DNA from: Clostridium_AD sp036569345
GTDB lineage: Bacteria > Bacillota > Clostridia > Clostridiales > Clostridiaceae
NCBI RefSeq assembly: GCF_036569345.1
Contig: NZ_DATCQT010000025.1
Span: 1 to 64,000, forward strand
Direction: 5' to 3'
DNA length: 64,000 nt
The position numbers were made by a program, and so were the translations under genes. The notes below the pieces were generated by a model that did no database searches, was not told the origin of the DNA, and was given only the letters and a program-made list of their open reading frames with translations. This document shows, in pieces, positions 24,955-34,104 of this stretch. How positions within the stretch are numbered: position 1 is the stretch's first letter; every line of letters begins with the position of its first letter.

Positions 24955-27042
24955 ATGCTTTTATCATTAAAAAATCTTTCTAAGGAATATATTATTGAAA
25001 AGAAGAAAAGTTTTAACGCTCTCAGCGACGTTAATCTTGATTTTGAAAAGGGAGAATTTGTTTCAATTCTTGGCCCTTCCGGTTGCGGCAAATCCACACT
25101 TCTAAATATAATTGCAGGTCTTGATGGGCCAACTTCAGGTGATTTAATTATTGAAGGAAAATCAACAAAAAAATATAAGAAAAAGAATTGGGATTTATAT
25201 CGTAAAAATAATATAGGATTTGTTTTTCAATCCTTTAATTTAATTGAACATTTATCCGCACTTGAAAATGTTGAAATTGTTATGAATTTAATCGGTCTTT
25301 CAAAAAAGAATCGTATAACCCGTGCAAAAATGCTACTTACCCAGGTTGGTCTGGAAAAACATATGGATCACAAGCCTGGTGAATTATCTGGAGGTCAAAA
25401 ACAACGGGTTGCAATTGCTCGTGCACTTGCAAATGATCCGGATATAATACTCGCAGATGAGCCAACAGGTGCCTTAGATAAAAAAACAGGAATTCAAATC
25501 ATGAAACTTATTAAAGATGTTGCTCATGATAAGTTAATTATTATGGTTACTCACAACCGGGAACTTGCATATGAATATTCTACCCGCGTTGTAGCTATTC
25601 TAGATGGAAAAATTCAAGAGGATGAAAAAATTAATGATTCTGAAACAAATAGTTTAAAATCTGATCTGAAAAAGAAAAATGGAAGCATGTCTTTTGGAGA
25701 TGCCATGAAACTCTCCCTTAGAAATATTAAACAGAAAATTGGTCGTATAGTAGTAACAACTATTGCTGGTTCCATTGGAATTGCAGGTATTTTATTAGTT
25801 ATCGGGCTTAGTAATGGAGCAACTAATTATATAGATCTTCAAACAAATTCTTTTGCTAGTGCTAATATAATACAAGCCTCTATTAAATTTAAAGATCCGA
25901 CACTTCAAAAGACAGATTATCCAAAGAATATAAGTGCCTATGATAATATTAAGAAAAATCCTGAGGTATTAAAGGTTAGAGAAGACTTAAATATTAAGAA
26001 TATTACTTCTTTTGAAGTAAATAAGGAAACTTTAAAGGATATTACCTTTAATTCACTAGCTGGTGAAAATTATCATTCAAACATTGACCATGCACTCAAA
26101 GGTAGTGTACCAAAGGATAATAAGAATGAATTATTAGTAAATAAAGATATGGCTAAAAAAATTATTGAAAAATACGGAATGAATCCAGACAAAGATGATT
26201 ATTCAAAAGCTATTGGCAAGACAATTAAGGTAATAATTCAGGAGAAAACCACAAATCCAATCACAGGTGATGAAATTTTAGGTAAAAAATATACACAAAA
26301 TTTCAAAGTAGTTGGAGTCGTGGATGAAATAGCCTTAAGTTCAGCTGCTGTATATTACTCTTATGATGCTGTTAATACTTGGCTTAAAAATGATGGCTAT
26401 TTTGTAGGCAAAGATAAGCGCAACGTCACTGCAGAAGTGGTTATAAAAGATGTTCATAACAATGAAACAGTACTCAATTACATTAATGCTAAGGAAAATG
26501 GCGGTATTGGTGGAGATAAAATGACTGAGGCAAAGGGCTTCTACGCAACCTCACAAATTGTTATAGTTAAAACTGCTATTAAGACTTTAATTAATTTGGC
26601 TCAAGCAGTTATGATTGTATTTATTTCACTTGCTTTAGTAGTTTCAACAATTCTAATAGGTATTGTAATTTTCTCAAGTGTACTCGAACGTAAAAAAGAG
26701 ATAGGTATTTTAAAAGCTGTGGGAGCTAGAAATAAAGATATCGCTCGTATTTTCAAAGCGGAATCTGCTTTGATTGGTCTTTTTGCAGGAGTCACTGGAG
26801 TAGTCGTCGCTTTTATAATTCAACCACTTGCAAATGGAATAATCAATAATGTATTAAATATTAATGCAGATAATATTGTAAATATCCCACTAACGGGTAT
26901 TCCATTTACAGATATTAAAGTTCCCTTTGTAACTATTGCCGGTCTAATTGTTATCAGCATCTTAGTTGCAGTTTTAGCGGGACATTTTCCATCTAAAAGA
27001 GCAACTAAAATTCAAGTTATTGACGCACTGCGTGATGAATAG
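24955..27042 (+). CDS. ABC exporter, ATPase-FtsX/MacB-type permease fusion (first)
   Basis: The 695-residue protein fuses an N-terminal ATPase to a permease. The ATPase (1-230) has Walker A GPSGCGKS (40-47), signature LSGGQKQR (144-151), ILADEPTGALD and H-switch MVTHNRE. The permease (about 245-695) has a first TM at about 265-285, a large extracytoplasmic domain and three C-terminal TM helices with the FtsX-family ERKKEIGILKAVGA motif. This is the MacB/LolCDE mechanotransmission class, which moves lipoproteins, peptides or drugs out of the membrane. GAAAGGAG precedes the ATG; a weak TTGAGA/TATATA promoter lies at 24877-24906. It is followed after 12 nt by a paralogue. Confidence 0.92.
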   Translation: MLLSLKNLSKEYIIEKKKSFNALSDVNLDFEKGEFVSILGPSGCGKSTLLNIIAGLDGPTSGDLIIEGKSTKKYKKKNWDLYRKNNIGFVFQSFNLIEHLSALENVEIVMNLIGLSKKNRITRAKMLLTQVGLEKHMDHKPGELSGGQKQRVAIARALANDPDIILADEPTGALDKKTGIQIMKLIKDVAHDKLIIMVTHNRELAYEYSTRVVAILDGKIQEDEKINDSETNSLKSDLKKKNGSMSFGDAMKLSLRNIKQKIGRIVVTTIAGSIGIAGILLVIGLSNGATNYIDLQTNSFASANIIQASIKFKDPTLQKTDYPKNISAYDNIKKNPEVLKVREDLNIKNITSFEVNKETLKDITFNSLAGENYHSNIDHALKGSVPKDNKNELLVNKDMAKKIIEKYGMNPDKDDYSKAIGKTIKVIIQEKTTNPITGDEILGKKYTQNFKVVGVVDEIALSSAAVYYSYDAVNTWLKNDGYFVGKDKRNVTAEVVIKDVHNNETVLNYINAKENGGIGGDKMTEAKGFYATSQIVIVKTAIKTLINLAQAVMIVFISLALVVSTILIGIVIFSSVLERKKEIGILKAVGARNKDIARIFKAESALIGLFAGVTGVVVAFIIQPLANGIINNVLNINADNIVNIPLTGIPFTDIKVPFVTIAGLIVISILVAVLAGHFPSKRATKIQVIDALRDE

Positions 27043-27054
27043 GGGGAATAGTAA

Positions 27055-29121
27055 ATGTTACAAATTAAAAATTTAAGAAAAACATATAAAATTGGTAAAC
27101 ACCAGGTTATAGCGTTAGATGATGTTTCTTTTGATTTACCTAATGGAAAATTAGTGGCAATTGTTGGACCTTCTGGTTGTGGAAAAACGACAATGATGAA
27201 TTTAATAGGAGCTTTAGATGCAGATTTTGAAGGTGATGTTATTGTTAACGGAAAGTCTTTAAAAGAAGCTGGAGAAAAAGATTTAGATACTTATAGAAAA
27301 AATACAGTGGGTTTTATTTTTCAACAGTTTAACTTACTAAATTCACTAACATCAATTCAAAATGTTGAATTAGCCTTAGATTTATCAGGAACCTCAAAGC
27401 AAAACAAAATAAAAAAAGCTCGTAGCCTCTTAGATCGAGTTGGACTAACAGATCAAATGAAAAAGAAGGTAAACCTTCTCTCAGGTGGTCAACGTCAACG
27501 TGTTGCAATCGCTCGTGCTCTTGCTAATGATCCTGAAATAATTTTAGCTGATGAACCAACTGGAGCATTGGATGTTAAAACTGGTCAACAAGTTATGGAA
27601 TTATTAAAAGAAATTTCAAAGGAGAAACTAGTACTCATGGTTACCCATGCACCGGACCTAGCGCTAGCTTATGCAGATTTAATTGTAAATATGGAAGATG
27701 GTAAGTTAATTTCCATTGTTGAAAACATAAGCTCCATTTCAACTGCTGCACCTATTATTGAAAAGATAGAAACAAAATCAAAAATGTCCTTTTATACCGC
27801 CCTAAAAATGTCACTTCGTAACGCATGGCTTAAAAAAGGACGTACCCTTGCAACTGCTATTGGTACTTCTATAGGTATTTGTGGAATTTCATTAGCTATA
27901 GCAATTACTTCAGGTACTACTAGTGCAGTTAACAATCAGATTAAAGGCATATTCCCGACAAATGCAATAACAGTAGGATTAAAAGAAAATACAGATAAAC
28001 CTCTAAAAGATATTAAACCTGTAAAATATAGTGATATAAACTCAGTTATGTCCTTAGATAAAAATATATACGCATACAACTTTCAAATTGGAGGCCAAGG
28101 AATCCCTGTTGCAACCTTTTATTCTTTAGATAAAAATTTAATTAAAGATGAAAAATTAATGAGTAAAATGTCAGACCAAGCTACTAGAGAAAAGTTGATT
28201 ATGATGATGGCTCCAGGAGTTCTCGCGGATGTTAAAAATGATATTCAATATGGCACACTTCCTAAGGTTGGCTCAACAAATGAAATTGTCATTTCACTTT
28301 CCACCGCTAAGGATTTAGAAAAAAATGGTGGTGATTTAAAATCTTTAATTGGTAAAGATATATACGTTCGCTATCTAAAACAAGATTCTAACCCGCATAA
28401 TGATCAAGGAGGTGTCCCTGAAGTACCCATTGTTAAAACTTGGAAGATTGCAGGGATTGCCAATACTACAACTTTAATGGACACATATTATGCAACAAGT
28501 ACATGGCCAATTAGTTTCTATGAGAAACAGTTTAAAATAGATAAAACAACTTTAGAATCAACTGCCTTTGTATTATATTCTAGTAACAATAAAGATTTAG
28601 ACACAGAGGTACAAAAGCTAAATTCTTCCCAAAATAAATACACATTTGATTTAACTGCCAAAACTATATCTGCGCAAGTTGATGGGGCAATGAAACAAAT
28701 ACGTTATGCACTTATGGGATTTTCCGGAATATCTATTCTAGTAGCAGCTCTAATGATATCAATTGTTGTTTATATTTCTGTACTAGAAAGAATTAATGAA
28801 ATAGGTATTCTCCGTGCAGTTGGTGCAAGGAAGAGAGATATCTTGAATGTTTTCGTTGCAGAATCATTCATTATTGGTGTATTATCAGCAGGCCTCGGCT
28901 TACTGTTTACTTTAGGTGTATCTAAACTCATTAATACAGCAGTTTATGGTTTCTTGAAAAACATTTCTGAAAATGCACCTTATATGGAAGTAGCTAAATT
29001 GCCACTTGCAGATGCTGGTTTAATTTTATTATTCTGCGTATTGTTAAGTATGATCTCAGGATTTTATCCATCTTTAAAGGCTTCAAAAATGGATCCTATA
29101 GACGCATTACGTAGTAGGTAA
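27055..29121 (+). CDS. ABC exporter, ATPase-FtsX/MacB-type permease fusion (second)
   Basis: The 688-residue paralogue of the preceding gene has Walker A GPSGCGKT, signature LSGGQRQR, ILADEPTGALD and H-switch MVTHAPD, then a permease half with a long outside domain and ERINEIGILRAVGARKRDI before the last TM helices. The two proteins probably form a heterodimer, since MacB-type transporters act as dimers and the genes are 12 nt apart with GGGGGAA before this start. No two-component system, accessory fusion protein or peptide precursor gene is adjacent, so the substrate is open. Confidence 0.92.
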   Translation: MLQIKNLRKTYKIGKHQVIALDDVSFDLPNGKLVAIVGPSGCGKTTMMNLIGALDADFEGDVIVNGKSLKEAGEKDLDTYRKNTVGFIFQQFNLLNSLTSIQNVELALDLSGTSKQNKIKKARSLLDRVGLTDQMKKKVNLLSGGQRQRVAIARALANDPEIILADEPTGALDVKTGQQVMELLKEISKEKLVLMVTHAPDLALAYADLIVNMEDGKLISIVENISSISTAAPIIEKIETKSKMSFYTALKMSLRNAWLKKGRTLATAIGTSIGICGISLAIAITSGTTSAVNNQIKGIFPTNAITVGLKENTDKPLKDIKPVKYSDINSVMSLDKNIYAYNFQIGGQGIPVATFYSLDKNLIKDEKLMSKMSDQATREKLIMMMAPGVLADVKNDIQYGTLPKVGSTNEIVISLSTAKDLEKNGGDLKSLIGKDIYVRYLKQDSNPHNDQGGVPEVPIVKTWKIAGIANTTTLMDTYYATSTWPISFYEKQFKIDKTTLESTAFVLYSSNNKDLDTEVQKLNSSQNKYTFDLTAKTISAQVDGAMKQIRYALMGFSGISILVAALMISIVVYISVLERINEIGILRAVGARKRDILNVFVAESFIIGVLSAGLGLLFTLGVSKLINTAVYGFLKNISENAPYMEVAKLPLADAGLILLFCVLLSMISGFYPSLKASKMDPIDALRSR

Positions 29122-29142
29122 AAGATAAGTTTGTGATAAAAC

Positions 29143-29177
29143 AAACCCAGCGCTAATTAGTGCTGGGTTTGCTTTTT
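29143..29177 (+). terminator. Terminator after the ABC exporter pair
   Basis: Perfect-but-one stem AAACCCAGCGCTAA (29143-29156) with 29157-29170, followed by GCTTTTTT. It lies between convergent genes and the minus strand also ends in TTTT, so it may serve both. Confidence 0.88.
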
Positions 29178-29199
29178 TAATTAAATTATTTGATATATT

Positions 29200-30330
29200 T
29201 TATTTTATGTTATGCTTATCTAGTATAGCATCAATAAATTTTCCATTTTCATAGAATAATTCATCGTCCGCATAAATTTTCCCACCATTTCTCATATCGC
29301 AGAGCATATCCCAGTGAATTGTGGATCTGTTTAGTCCTCCTGCTTCAGGCATTGAATCTCCAATAGCCATATGTACTGTTCCACCAATTTTTTCATCAAA
29401 TAACATATTTCTTGTAAAATTCTTAATTCCATAATTGGTACCTATAGCTACCTCACCAAAACTGCAAGATCCAGCATCTGTTTCAAGAAGTGCCTTAAGT
29501 AGGTCCTCTCCTTTCGTGGCTTTTGCGTTAACCACCTTTCCTTTTTCAATTTCTAAAACTATTCCTTCGATTTCTTTGCCCATATATATTCCTGGAAAAC
29601 TAAAGGTAATTACTCCATCCACTCCGTCTTCAACAGGTGATGTAAATATCTCTCCGTCTGGAAAATTGGCTTTTCCGTCGCAATTTATCCATTTTCTTCC
29701 TTCTACATTCACTTTAATATCTGTTCCCTTAGAAATAAAATGCATACTTTTTTTAGTATCAAGATATCTAACCCATTTATCTTGCTCTGAGCTTACCCTT
29801 TTCCACTCAGCTACAGGATCTTTCGCATCAAGTAATCCCGCACCATAAACAAATTCCTCATAATCGCTAAAACTCATTGCAGCTTCTTGAGCATCTGCAT
29901 ATGTAGGAAATTGTGTTCCACACCACCTTAAGCAGCCGTTGCCCATCTTCTCGGAATATATTTTTCTCCAGCTTGCTGCACCCATAGAAGACAATTTAAA
30001 TTTATCTGCATCAATCTTTGAATTTGTCTTTGTGTTTCTACTTCCCCAAGCAGAAATCCATACATCTGCCTTTTCAAGCATAGTTTTAAAAAGTATATTC
30101 TCGCCTAGAAGTTGCTCTTCACTTCCGTATTTAAGTTTTATTTCTGATACATCCTGTGAAGTAAGTACTGTTTCCACATGAGCACCTGCCTTCACAGCTT
30201 CCTTTACTACCTCTACCATCCAAGGTCTTGCAACCTCATCGCAGGATACGAACACAAAATCACCTTTTTTAACCTTGGTAGAGTAATTCACAAGTAATTT
30301 TGCAAGTTTGTTAAGTCTTTGATCAGCCAT
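29200..30330 (-). CDS. Aminopeptidase, M29 family (AmpS/PepS type)
   Basis: The 376-residue cytosolic metallo-aminopeptidase is a little shorter than the family's usual 400-410. Conserved blocks include LVNYSTKVKKGDFVFVSC at the N-terminus, FPDGEIFTSPVEDGVDG (metal-ligand Glu region), GEVAIGTNYGI and GGTVHMAIGDSMPEAGG followed by STIHWDMLCDMR, which carries the metal-binding His and Asp. It removes N-terminal residues from peptides. GGGGG precedes the ATG. It is monocistronic. Confidence 0.93.
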   Translation of the reverse strand: MADQRLNKLAKLLVNYSTKVKKGDFVFVSCDEVARPWMVEVVKEAVKAGAHVETVLTSQDVSEIKLKYGSEEQLLGENILFKTMLEKADVWISAWGSRNTKTNSKIDADKFKLSSMGAASWRKIYSEKMGNGCLRWCGTQFPTYADAQEAAMSFSDYEEFVYGAGLLDAKDPVAEWKRVSSEQDKWVRYLDTKKSMHFISKGTDIKVNVEGRKWINCDGKANFPDGEIFTSPVEDGVDGVITFSFPGIYMGKEIEGIVLEIEKGKVVNAKATKGEDLLKALLETDAGSCSFGEVAIGTNYGIKNFTRNMLFDEKIGGTVHMAIGDSMPEAGGLNRSTIHWDMLCDMRNGGKIYADDELFYENGKFIDAILDKHNIK

Positions 30331-30500
30331 TTATAATTTCCCCCTTCTTTTAATATATTTTTATTATATAAATTTTATTAATCCTAATAATTCTAAATTT
30401 TCTTTTAATTCACTAATATCATATAATTATACATGAAAATACAAGGTTCTACCATATTTTTCTACAAAATCACTCTTTAATATCTTATTGGATGTTACGT

Positions 30501-30563
30501 AAAGAAATATAGTTGCATTGACAACTATATTTCTTTATTGTATAATTAGTAGGCAATGCAACT
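30501..30563 (+). promoter_or_regulatory. Promoter and nested palindromic operators of the marR-MFS operon
   Basis: A consensus promoter, TTGACA (30518-30523), 17-nt spacer, TATAAT (30541-30546). A perfect inverted repeat with 15-bp arms, AAAGAAATATAGTTG (30501-30515) and CAACTATATTTCTTT (30522-30536), covers the -35 and half the spacer. A second pair, AGTTGCATTG (30511-30520) and CAATGCAACT (30554-30563), brackets the promoter. Binding by the MarR protein encoded just downstream would block transcription. Confidence 0.8.
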
Positions 30564-30583
30564 AATTTAGGAGGAATAAGATA

Positions 30584-31045
30584 ATGAATGAAAATAAGAA
30601 CTCATTGGGAAGATGGATTTCTCTTTTGCATAGACATAGTCATGTATACGTGGGAAGACAACTTAAACAATATAATATAAGTAAAGGTCAATATACGTAC
30701 TTAAATGCATTATATAAAAAAGATGGTATAAGTCAGGAACAATTATCGGATTACCTTAAAATTGATAAAGGTACTACAGCAAAAGCTCTTAAAAAGCTAG
30801 AGGATGATAATTACATAATTAGAAAAATAGATGTTAAAGATAAAAGAGCATATAATGTTTACCTTACTGAAAAAGCATTGGAAATCAAACCTATGGTTAG
30901 AAAAGCTTTGATGGATTGGGCGGATATTTTATTCTCAGGATTTAGTGAAGAGGAAAAGAAAACATCCTTAGCATTACTCGAGCGAATGGGAGACAATGCC
31001 ACAAACATTAACAATGATGTTGCACATTTGGAGATGAAAAAATGA
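30584..31045 (+). CDS. MarR-family transcriptional regulator of the MFS transporter
   Basis: The 153-residue winged-helix protein shows LGRWISLLHRHSHVYVGRQL at the N-terminal dimer helix, the recognition region ISQEQLSDYLKIDKGTTAKALKKLEDDNYI and a wing with DVKDKRAYNVYLTEKA. GGAGGA precedes the ATG. It overlaps the MFS gene by 4 nt (ATGA), so they are co-translated. The palindromes over its promoter make it a local repressor, probably released by the drug or metabolite the transporter exports. Confidence 0.92.
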   Translation: MNENKNSLGRWISLLHRHSHVYVGRQLKQYNISKGQYTYLNALYKKDGISQEQLSDYLKIDKGTTAKALKKLEDDNYIIRKIDVKDKRAYNVYLTEKALEIKPMVRKALMDWADILFSGFSEEEKKTSLALLERMGDNATNINNDVAHLEMKK

Positions 31046-32295
31046 ACATAGCGGTCAATACTAAAAGATTTATTAACAATAACTTTCATGCACTTACACA
31101 CAAAAATTATAGATATTTTTGGATGGGTCAGTGTGTTTCTTTGATAGGTACTTGGACACAAAATATAGGGCAATCCTGGCTAGTACTTACTCTAACTGGA
31201 TCTCCACTTTTACTTGGGCTTGTTGGAGCAATGCAGTTTTTACCCGTAACCTTTTTCTCATTGTTTGCTGGGGTTCTAACTGATAAATTTCCTAAGAAAA
31301 AAATACTGATTTTCACTCAGATCGTATCCATGATATTAGCTTTTATATTATCCGCACTAGTGTTTACAAAAACTCTAAAATATGAATATTTATTAGCTTT
31401 AGCTTTATGTCTTGGATTTTGTAATACTCTAGATATGCCAACTAGGCAAGCCTTTAACGTTGAAATAGTAGGAAGAGAAGATCTGATGAATGCCATAACG
31501 CTAAACTCAGCCACTTTTAATTTAGCAAGAATTATTGGACCAGCTATTGGTGCTCTGCTTATGGGATATCTTGGAGCAGCATGGTGTTTTTTATTAAATG
31601 GTTTTAGCTTTCTTGCCGTTATCTATGGACTGGTTCATATTGAAGCAGTCACTTATGTGAGAAAGAAGAGATCTGAAAAAGGAATGCTTAAAGAAATAAT
31701 GGATGGACTAAAATATATAAAAAGCAATTCTGTTTTAATAGAAACCTTGATATTAGTTAGTATTATGGGAATATTCGTTTTTAACTACAACGTTCTAATA
31801 CCTGTATTTACGAAAAATGTACTTCATATGCAAGAAAAGACCTATGGAATTTTACTGTCTGCCCTTGGAGCAGGTTCTCTCATTGGAGCACTTCTTATGT
31901 CTTTTAGAAGTAAAAATGGTCCAAATAAAATTCTTATGATAGGTAGCTCTATTGGAATTGGAATAATGCTAATCTTTACAGGAATAAGCAATTTATATTA
32001 TTTTACTGCCTTAAGTTTAGCAATAACAGGAATATTTAATATGTTTTTTTCAACCACCGCAAATTCCATGTTACAGCTAAATTCCAAGGATGAATACAGA
32101 GGACGCGTTATGAGTGTATATTCACTTGTATTTGCTGGTTTTACTCCTCTTGGAAGCCTTCTCTCAGGATTAGTTGCTGAGAAATTCGGAGCTGACGTTT
32201 GTTTCATGTTATCAGGTATTTCTACAATAATATTGGTTTTGTTACTTGTCACCTGGTTTAAAATTAAAGAAAATGCTAAAGTAACGTCTGTATAA
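31042..32295 (+). CDS. MFS transporter (EntS/MFS_3-like efflux)
   Basis: The 417-residue protein has 12 predicted TM helices. Family signatures are FWMGQCVSLIGTWTQNIGQSW at TM1, the loop 2-3 motif GVLTDKFPKKKILI, and NALTLNS-like NAITLNSATFNLARIIGPA in TM5. This pattern is typical of the MFS_3 group that includes EntS and macrolide-type exporters. It is regulated by the co-transcribed MarR protein. The substrate is unknown. Confidence 0.9.
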   Translation: MNIAVNTKRFINNNFHALTHKNYRYFWMGQCVSLIGTWTQNIGQSWLVLTLTGSPLLLGLVGAMQFLPVTFFSLFAGVLTDKFPKKKILIFTQIVSMILAFILSALVFTKTLKYEYLLALALCLGFCNTLDMPTRQAFNVEIVGREDLMNAITLNSATFNLARIIGPAIGALLMGYLGAAWCFLLNGFSFLAVIYGLVHIEAVTYVRKKRSEKGMLKEIMDGLKYIKSNSVLIETLILVSIMGIFVFNYNVLIPVFTKNVLHMQEKTYGILLSALGAGSLIGALLMSFRSKNGPNKILMIGSSIGIGIMLIFTGISNLYYFTALSLAITGIFNMFFSTTANSMLQLNSKDEYRGRVMSVYSLVFAGFTPLGSLLSGLVAEKFGADVCFMLSGISTIILVLLLVTWFKIKENAKVTSV

Positions 32296-32369
32296 ACGAT
32301 AGCATTGGTTGATATTTTAAATAATGGATATAATAATTTTAAAACTAATATTGCTTAGGAGTCGATAAG

Positions 32370-33413
32370 ATGGTATCAATCAGCATTACCATAATTTTAA
32401 TAGGAGTTATTATAACTGCACTTATTTTTGCGCTTTCAAACGGACTTCACGATGCAAGTTCTGTAGTCGCAACTTTTATTGTATGTGGAGCAGCAACCCC
32501 TAAGCAAGCCATTGGCGTTGCCTCAATTTTTGGAATGATAGGTGCTATTTTCGGAGGAAGTGCAGTAGCAGATACTATTTCCAATGTTATAGATTTACCA
32601 GTCAAGTCTTCACTGCTTATAATACTTCTCGCAGCAATGCTTGGTGCAGTTATATGGAATTTAGTAACTTGGAAATTGGGACTTCCCTCAAGTTCAACGC
32701 ATGCTTTAATAGGTGGAATTATTGGAGCGGTTTGGGTGTCCTCAGGATATACACATATACTTTGGGGCTTGAATGAATTAATTGGTGGGCATCACCTCAC
32801 TGGAATTGTGAAAGTTGTCGCAGCTTTGATTATTTCACCGATGCTTGGATTTATAATTGCATTTTTTCTACAAAAATCAGCAAAATTGCTACTTAGAAAT
32901 GCAAAATTCACATTAAATAATGGACTAGTAAAACTTCAATGGGGAATAGCCGCAGCACTTGCCTACAGCCATGGAGCAAATGATACTCAAAAGATAATCG
33001 GAATAATAACTTTAGCTCTGATGGCAGGTAAAGGTGTAGCAATGGGTACATCACCTCTTTGGGTGCGATTTGCTGGCGGCCTTGTAATGTTTATTGGGAC
33101 AATGCTTGGAGGATGGACAATAATGAAAACTGTAGGTCGCGGAATATTTACACTAAGAGTTATTCACAGTGTAAATTCTCAATTAGCTTCGGCAGGATCA
33201 TTAATACTATCTACTTTAATAGGAGCTCCTGTTTCCACAACTCACGTAGTTGTCGGTAGCGTCATGGGAGTTGGTGCAGCTGAAGAATATAGAATGGTAC
33301 ATTGGGGTATAGCAAAGGAAATTATTTTAGCTTGGTTTATTACAATACCACTATCTGCAGTAGTTTCAGCACTAATATATATTATATTAAATTCTATTTT
33401 TAAAGTAATATAA
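32370..33413 (+). CDS. pit: Inorganic phosphate transporter, PiT family
   Basis: The 347-residue membrane protein has the two PiT repeats: FALSNGLHDASSVVATFIV near the N-terminus and AYSHGANDTQKIIGI in the second half. Each carries the GxxDA/GANDT signature with the residues that bind phosphate and sodium. GLPSSSTHALIGG and GAPVSTTHVVVGS are the paired re-entrant loops. It takes up phosphate by symport with cation. AGGAG precedes the ATG. Its partner DUF47 gene follows immediately. Confidence 0.94.
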   Translation: MVSISITIILIGVIITALIFALSNGLHDASSVVATFIVCGAATPKQAIGVASIFGMIGAIFGGSAVADTISNVIDLPVKSSLLIILLAAMLGAVIWNLVTWKLGLPSSSTHALIGGIIGAVWVSSGYTHILWGLNELIGGHHLTGIVKVVAALIISPMLGFIIAFFLQKSAKLLLRNAKFTLNNGLVKLQWGIAAALAYSHGANDTQKIIGIITLALMAGKGVAMGTSPLWVRFAGGLVMFIGTMLGGWTIMKTVGRGIFTLRVIHSVNSQLASAGSLILSTLIGAPVSTTHVVVGSVMGVGAAEEYRMVHWGIAKEIILAWFITIPLSAVVSALIYIILNSIFKVI

Positions 33414-33424
33414 TGGAGGAAAAT

Positions 33425-34048
33425 ATGGATAAAAGAAATATTCTTGATAGGTTTTTTCCGGTAAAATATGATTTTTACGAAATGCTAAATAGCCAAGCAA
33501 AACTTAATATGTTAGGAATTGATATGCTGCATAAGTGGCTTAGTAGCCATTCCACTGTGGAAAAGGAAAAACTGCTGAGTTATGTTAAACAAGCCGATGA
33601 GGTCAGATATAATATGGAAAGCAATCTTGTCGAGGCTTTTATAACACCTTTTGACAGGGAAGATATTTATTCCATTTCAGTTGCAATGGATAGGGTAATT
33701 GAATTTGCAAAGTCAACACTAGATGCAATGGAATCCTTTGAAGTGAAGCCAAATGATATAATTATTAATATGGTAGGAAAGCTTAAAGAGTCAACCGATT
33801 TTCTATTTGAATCATTAAAAATATTAAAAATCAATCCATTGAAATCGCAACAAAACATTACTAAAATGAGAGAAGCCCATATTGAATTAGACCTGCTTTA
33901 TCGCGATGGAATGGTTTCAATATTTAAGGGTAGTGACCCAATGTACGCTATTAAACAAATAGAAGTATATCATCATATAAAAGATGCCTCTGTTAATTTA
34001 GAAAACACAGTGGATATATTTCACAGAATAGTTGTAAGAAGAATATAA
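33425..34048 (+). CDS. DUF47/PhoU-like protein, PiT partner
   Basis: The 207-residue all-helical protein (start MDKRNILDRFF; GGAGG lies 5 nt before this ATG, whereas an ATG four codons earlier overlaps the pit stop) belongs to the DUF47 family related to PhoU. Visible marks are FITPFDREDIYSISVAMDRVIEFA (acidic metal-binding helix) and a final helix with VYHHIKDASVNLENTVDIFH. In bacteria and archaea it is encoded next to PiT transporters and is thought to regulate phosphate uptake. It sits in the same operon here. Confidence 0.92.
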   Translation: MDKRNILDRFFPVKYDFYEMLNSQAKLNMLGIDMLHKWLSSHSTVEKEKLLSYVKQADEVRYNMESNLVEAFITPFDREDIYSISVAMDRVIEFAKSTLDAMESFEVKPNDIIINMVGKLKESTDFLFESLKILKINPLKSQQNITKMREAHIELDLLYRDGMVSIFKGSDPMYAIKQIEVYHHIKDASVNLENTVDIFHRIVVRRI

Positions 34049-34104
34049 CAATATTTTTATAAAATATTCTTTACGCCACAGTAGTTATTGTTTAATTCTT
34101 CTTC

